A stretch of 44,539 bases of DNA, from the NCBI GenBank assembly GCA_032718475.1, contig JAUCBJ010002773.1:1-44539 (forward strand). Reading direction: 5' to 3'. The DNA comes from Nemertoderma westbladi (Eukaryota; Xenacoelomorpha; Nemertodermatida; Nemertodermatidae). Of the stretch, positions 43,511 through 44,539 are shown piece after piece; within the stretch, counting starts at the first letter, position 1; the number at the start of each line of letters is the position of its first letter. Under the pieces are notes generated by a model. The model was not told where the DNA came from and made no database searches. It worked only from the letters and a program-made list of their open reading frames with translations. The position numbers and the translations under genes were made by a program.

Positions 43511-44539
43511 TCATTTTCCAAAATATACAAAATGTCAACAATCAGGAATCCCTGGTTCGACCCCTAGATGGGTAGCACTGTTTGGGCACATTGCTTTTAA
43601 TGCTGCAGCCTAGCCCAACCCTGGCTCAACAGACTTCCACTCTCTCTGTTTACTGTTGAAGATCCCTTATTAAATAGGTTTAGATATATTAAAAAGTTAA
43701 AAACATATTTCTTAAAGCAAATCACTTGAACTAATTAATAACTATACTGGGATGGGGTATGGGGATTACAGATGTATTATTTTTAAGTAAAATGAATTTA
43801 AATCTAGAAAATAATTCAATTCCATGAAAGGCCACACTGAAAATGGGTGAGTACAAAACAAAGACCCAATTATAAAGACCTGCATAATCTTGTAACATGT
43901 GTTAACTTTCGTTTATTGTTTTGGTTCCCACAATATGCCTCTGTAACCTGTTCCTTTAAAATCCTAATTCCTAATCATAAATTTGTGTAACACGTTTGGT
44001 TAGATTTCATCTAGGATATGGCTGATTTATTAGCGTTAGAAATATTGGGATCAACCGATCGTCAGACAGACATATTGAGATAGTGGTACCCATATGCTAA
44101 GCTCGCTTACTTTCGTGGCTCGCCCCACATTTAAACGGGCAAGTTTTATCTCGCAATAACGTGATGAGCTTAGTGTAATTAATCGAGAATTATACTCTAT
44201 AAATAGATTCGATTATTGATTTCTTACTATTGCGCAACATGGTATTGTTGCCAAAAAGGTGAAGTTTGCATTTTATATACGATAAGAAATTATGTTAAAC
44301 GTGTGTGCGGTGCGTGCGTCTATAGAACTGCGTTGTTAGTGTAGCCTATCTCTACACATTGTAATTCCTAGTAAACTCTTTGGACATTTGTATTATTGTA
44401 CACCTGGGTGTATTTAATATTTCCTCTAGATTTCTTGGCTGTCGTTCTGGCATCCTCATATAGATAAAAACAGATAACCTGTATTGTATTGTAACAATTA
44501 CTCATCTACTATAGTTACTATTATAGGACTTACTAATCC
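43511..44539. other. Non-coding right end, possible SINE remnant
   Basis: A B-box-like GGTTCGACCCC lies at about 43555-43565, but no convincing A-box is seen upstream, so a tRNA-derived SINE is only a weak possibility. A copy of the CGTTTATTGTTTTGGTT motif lies at 43910-43926. The rest is unremarkable AT-rich sequence. Confidence 0.4.

Noticed and set aside
43550-43600. tRNA gene from GGTTCGACCCC
   Set aside because: No acceptor stem, D-arm or anticodon arm at the right distance. At most a SINE remnant.

Overview
The window looks like repeat-dense, AT-rich DNA from an animal nuclear genome, probably an aquatic invertebrate. That guess rests on the mix of element types (a YR retrotransposon of DIRS type, APE-type and RTE-like LINEs, many MITEs). 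The sequence does not identify the species. I see no convincing host gene, rRNA, tRNA or CRISPR array. Every protein signature I recognise belongs to a transposable element.

Layout. 1-10782: two nearly identical copies of a ~6 kb macrosatellite unit. Each has a ~480 bp leader and a ~4.1-4.4 kb array of a 33 bp repeat made of two small palindromes. The first copy also has 17 copies of a 62 bp repeat. 12088-18756: an unrelated minisatellite, also with a 33 bp unit, of roughly 200 copies with higher-order duplications. 19575-20391: a 5'-truncated LINE with a 9 bp target-site duplication (TSD). 21588-21932: a palindromic MITE.

22619-39237 is a nest of three elements that can be read in order. 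The outermost and oldest is a TTAA-flanked foldback element with long inverted arms. Inside one arm sits a tyrosine-recombinase (YR) retrotransposon, 23023-38590. It has split direct repeats in the order A1 ... B1-A2-B2, a gag and an RT/RNase H on the + strand, and a convergent YR on the - strand. The opposite foldback arm preserves the empty site and shows that insertion duplicated and deleted nothing. Inside its gag gene sits a ~9 kb LINE on the - strand. The LINE's 1838-residue ORF1 protein carries a Ulp1/SENP-type cysteine protease with an apparently complete catalytic set, two minisatellite-coded repeat domains, a coiled coil and a C-terminal nucleic-acid-binding-like region. Its ORF2 has an APE endonuclease and an RT from which the catalytic YADD box has been deleted.

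39378-44539: decayed fragments of the same LINE family as at 19575, one split by a 791 bp DNA transposon with an 8 bp TSD; a cluster of related MITEs at 41.9-43.5 kb; and AT-rich sequence with nothing recognisable.

How the genes relate. Gag, RT/RNase H and YR are the replication and integration set of one retrotransposon. Gag and RT are broken, while YR is open and its terminal repeats look identical. LINE ORF1 and ORF2 overlap by 44 bases, as is common for LINEs. The window is best read as an accessory, transposon-on-transposon region. All identity statements are by eye.
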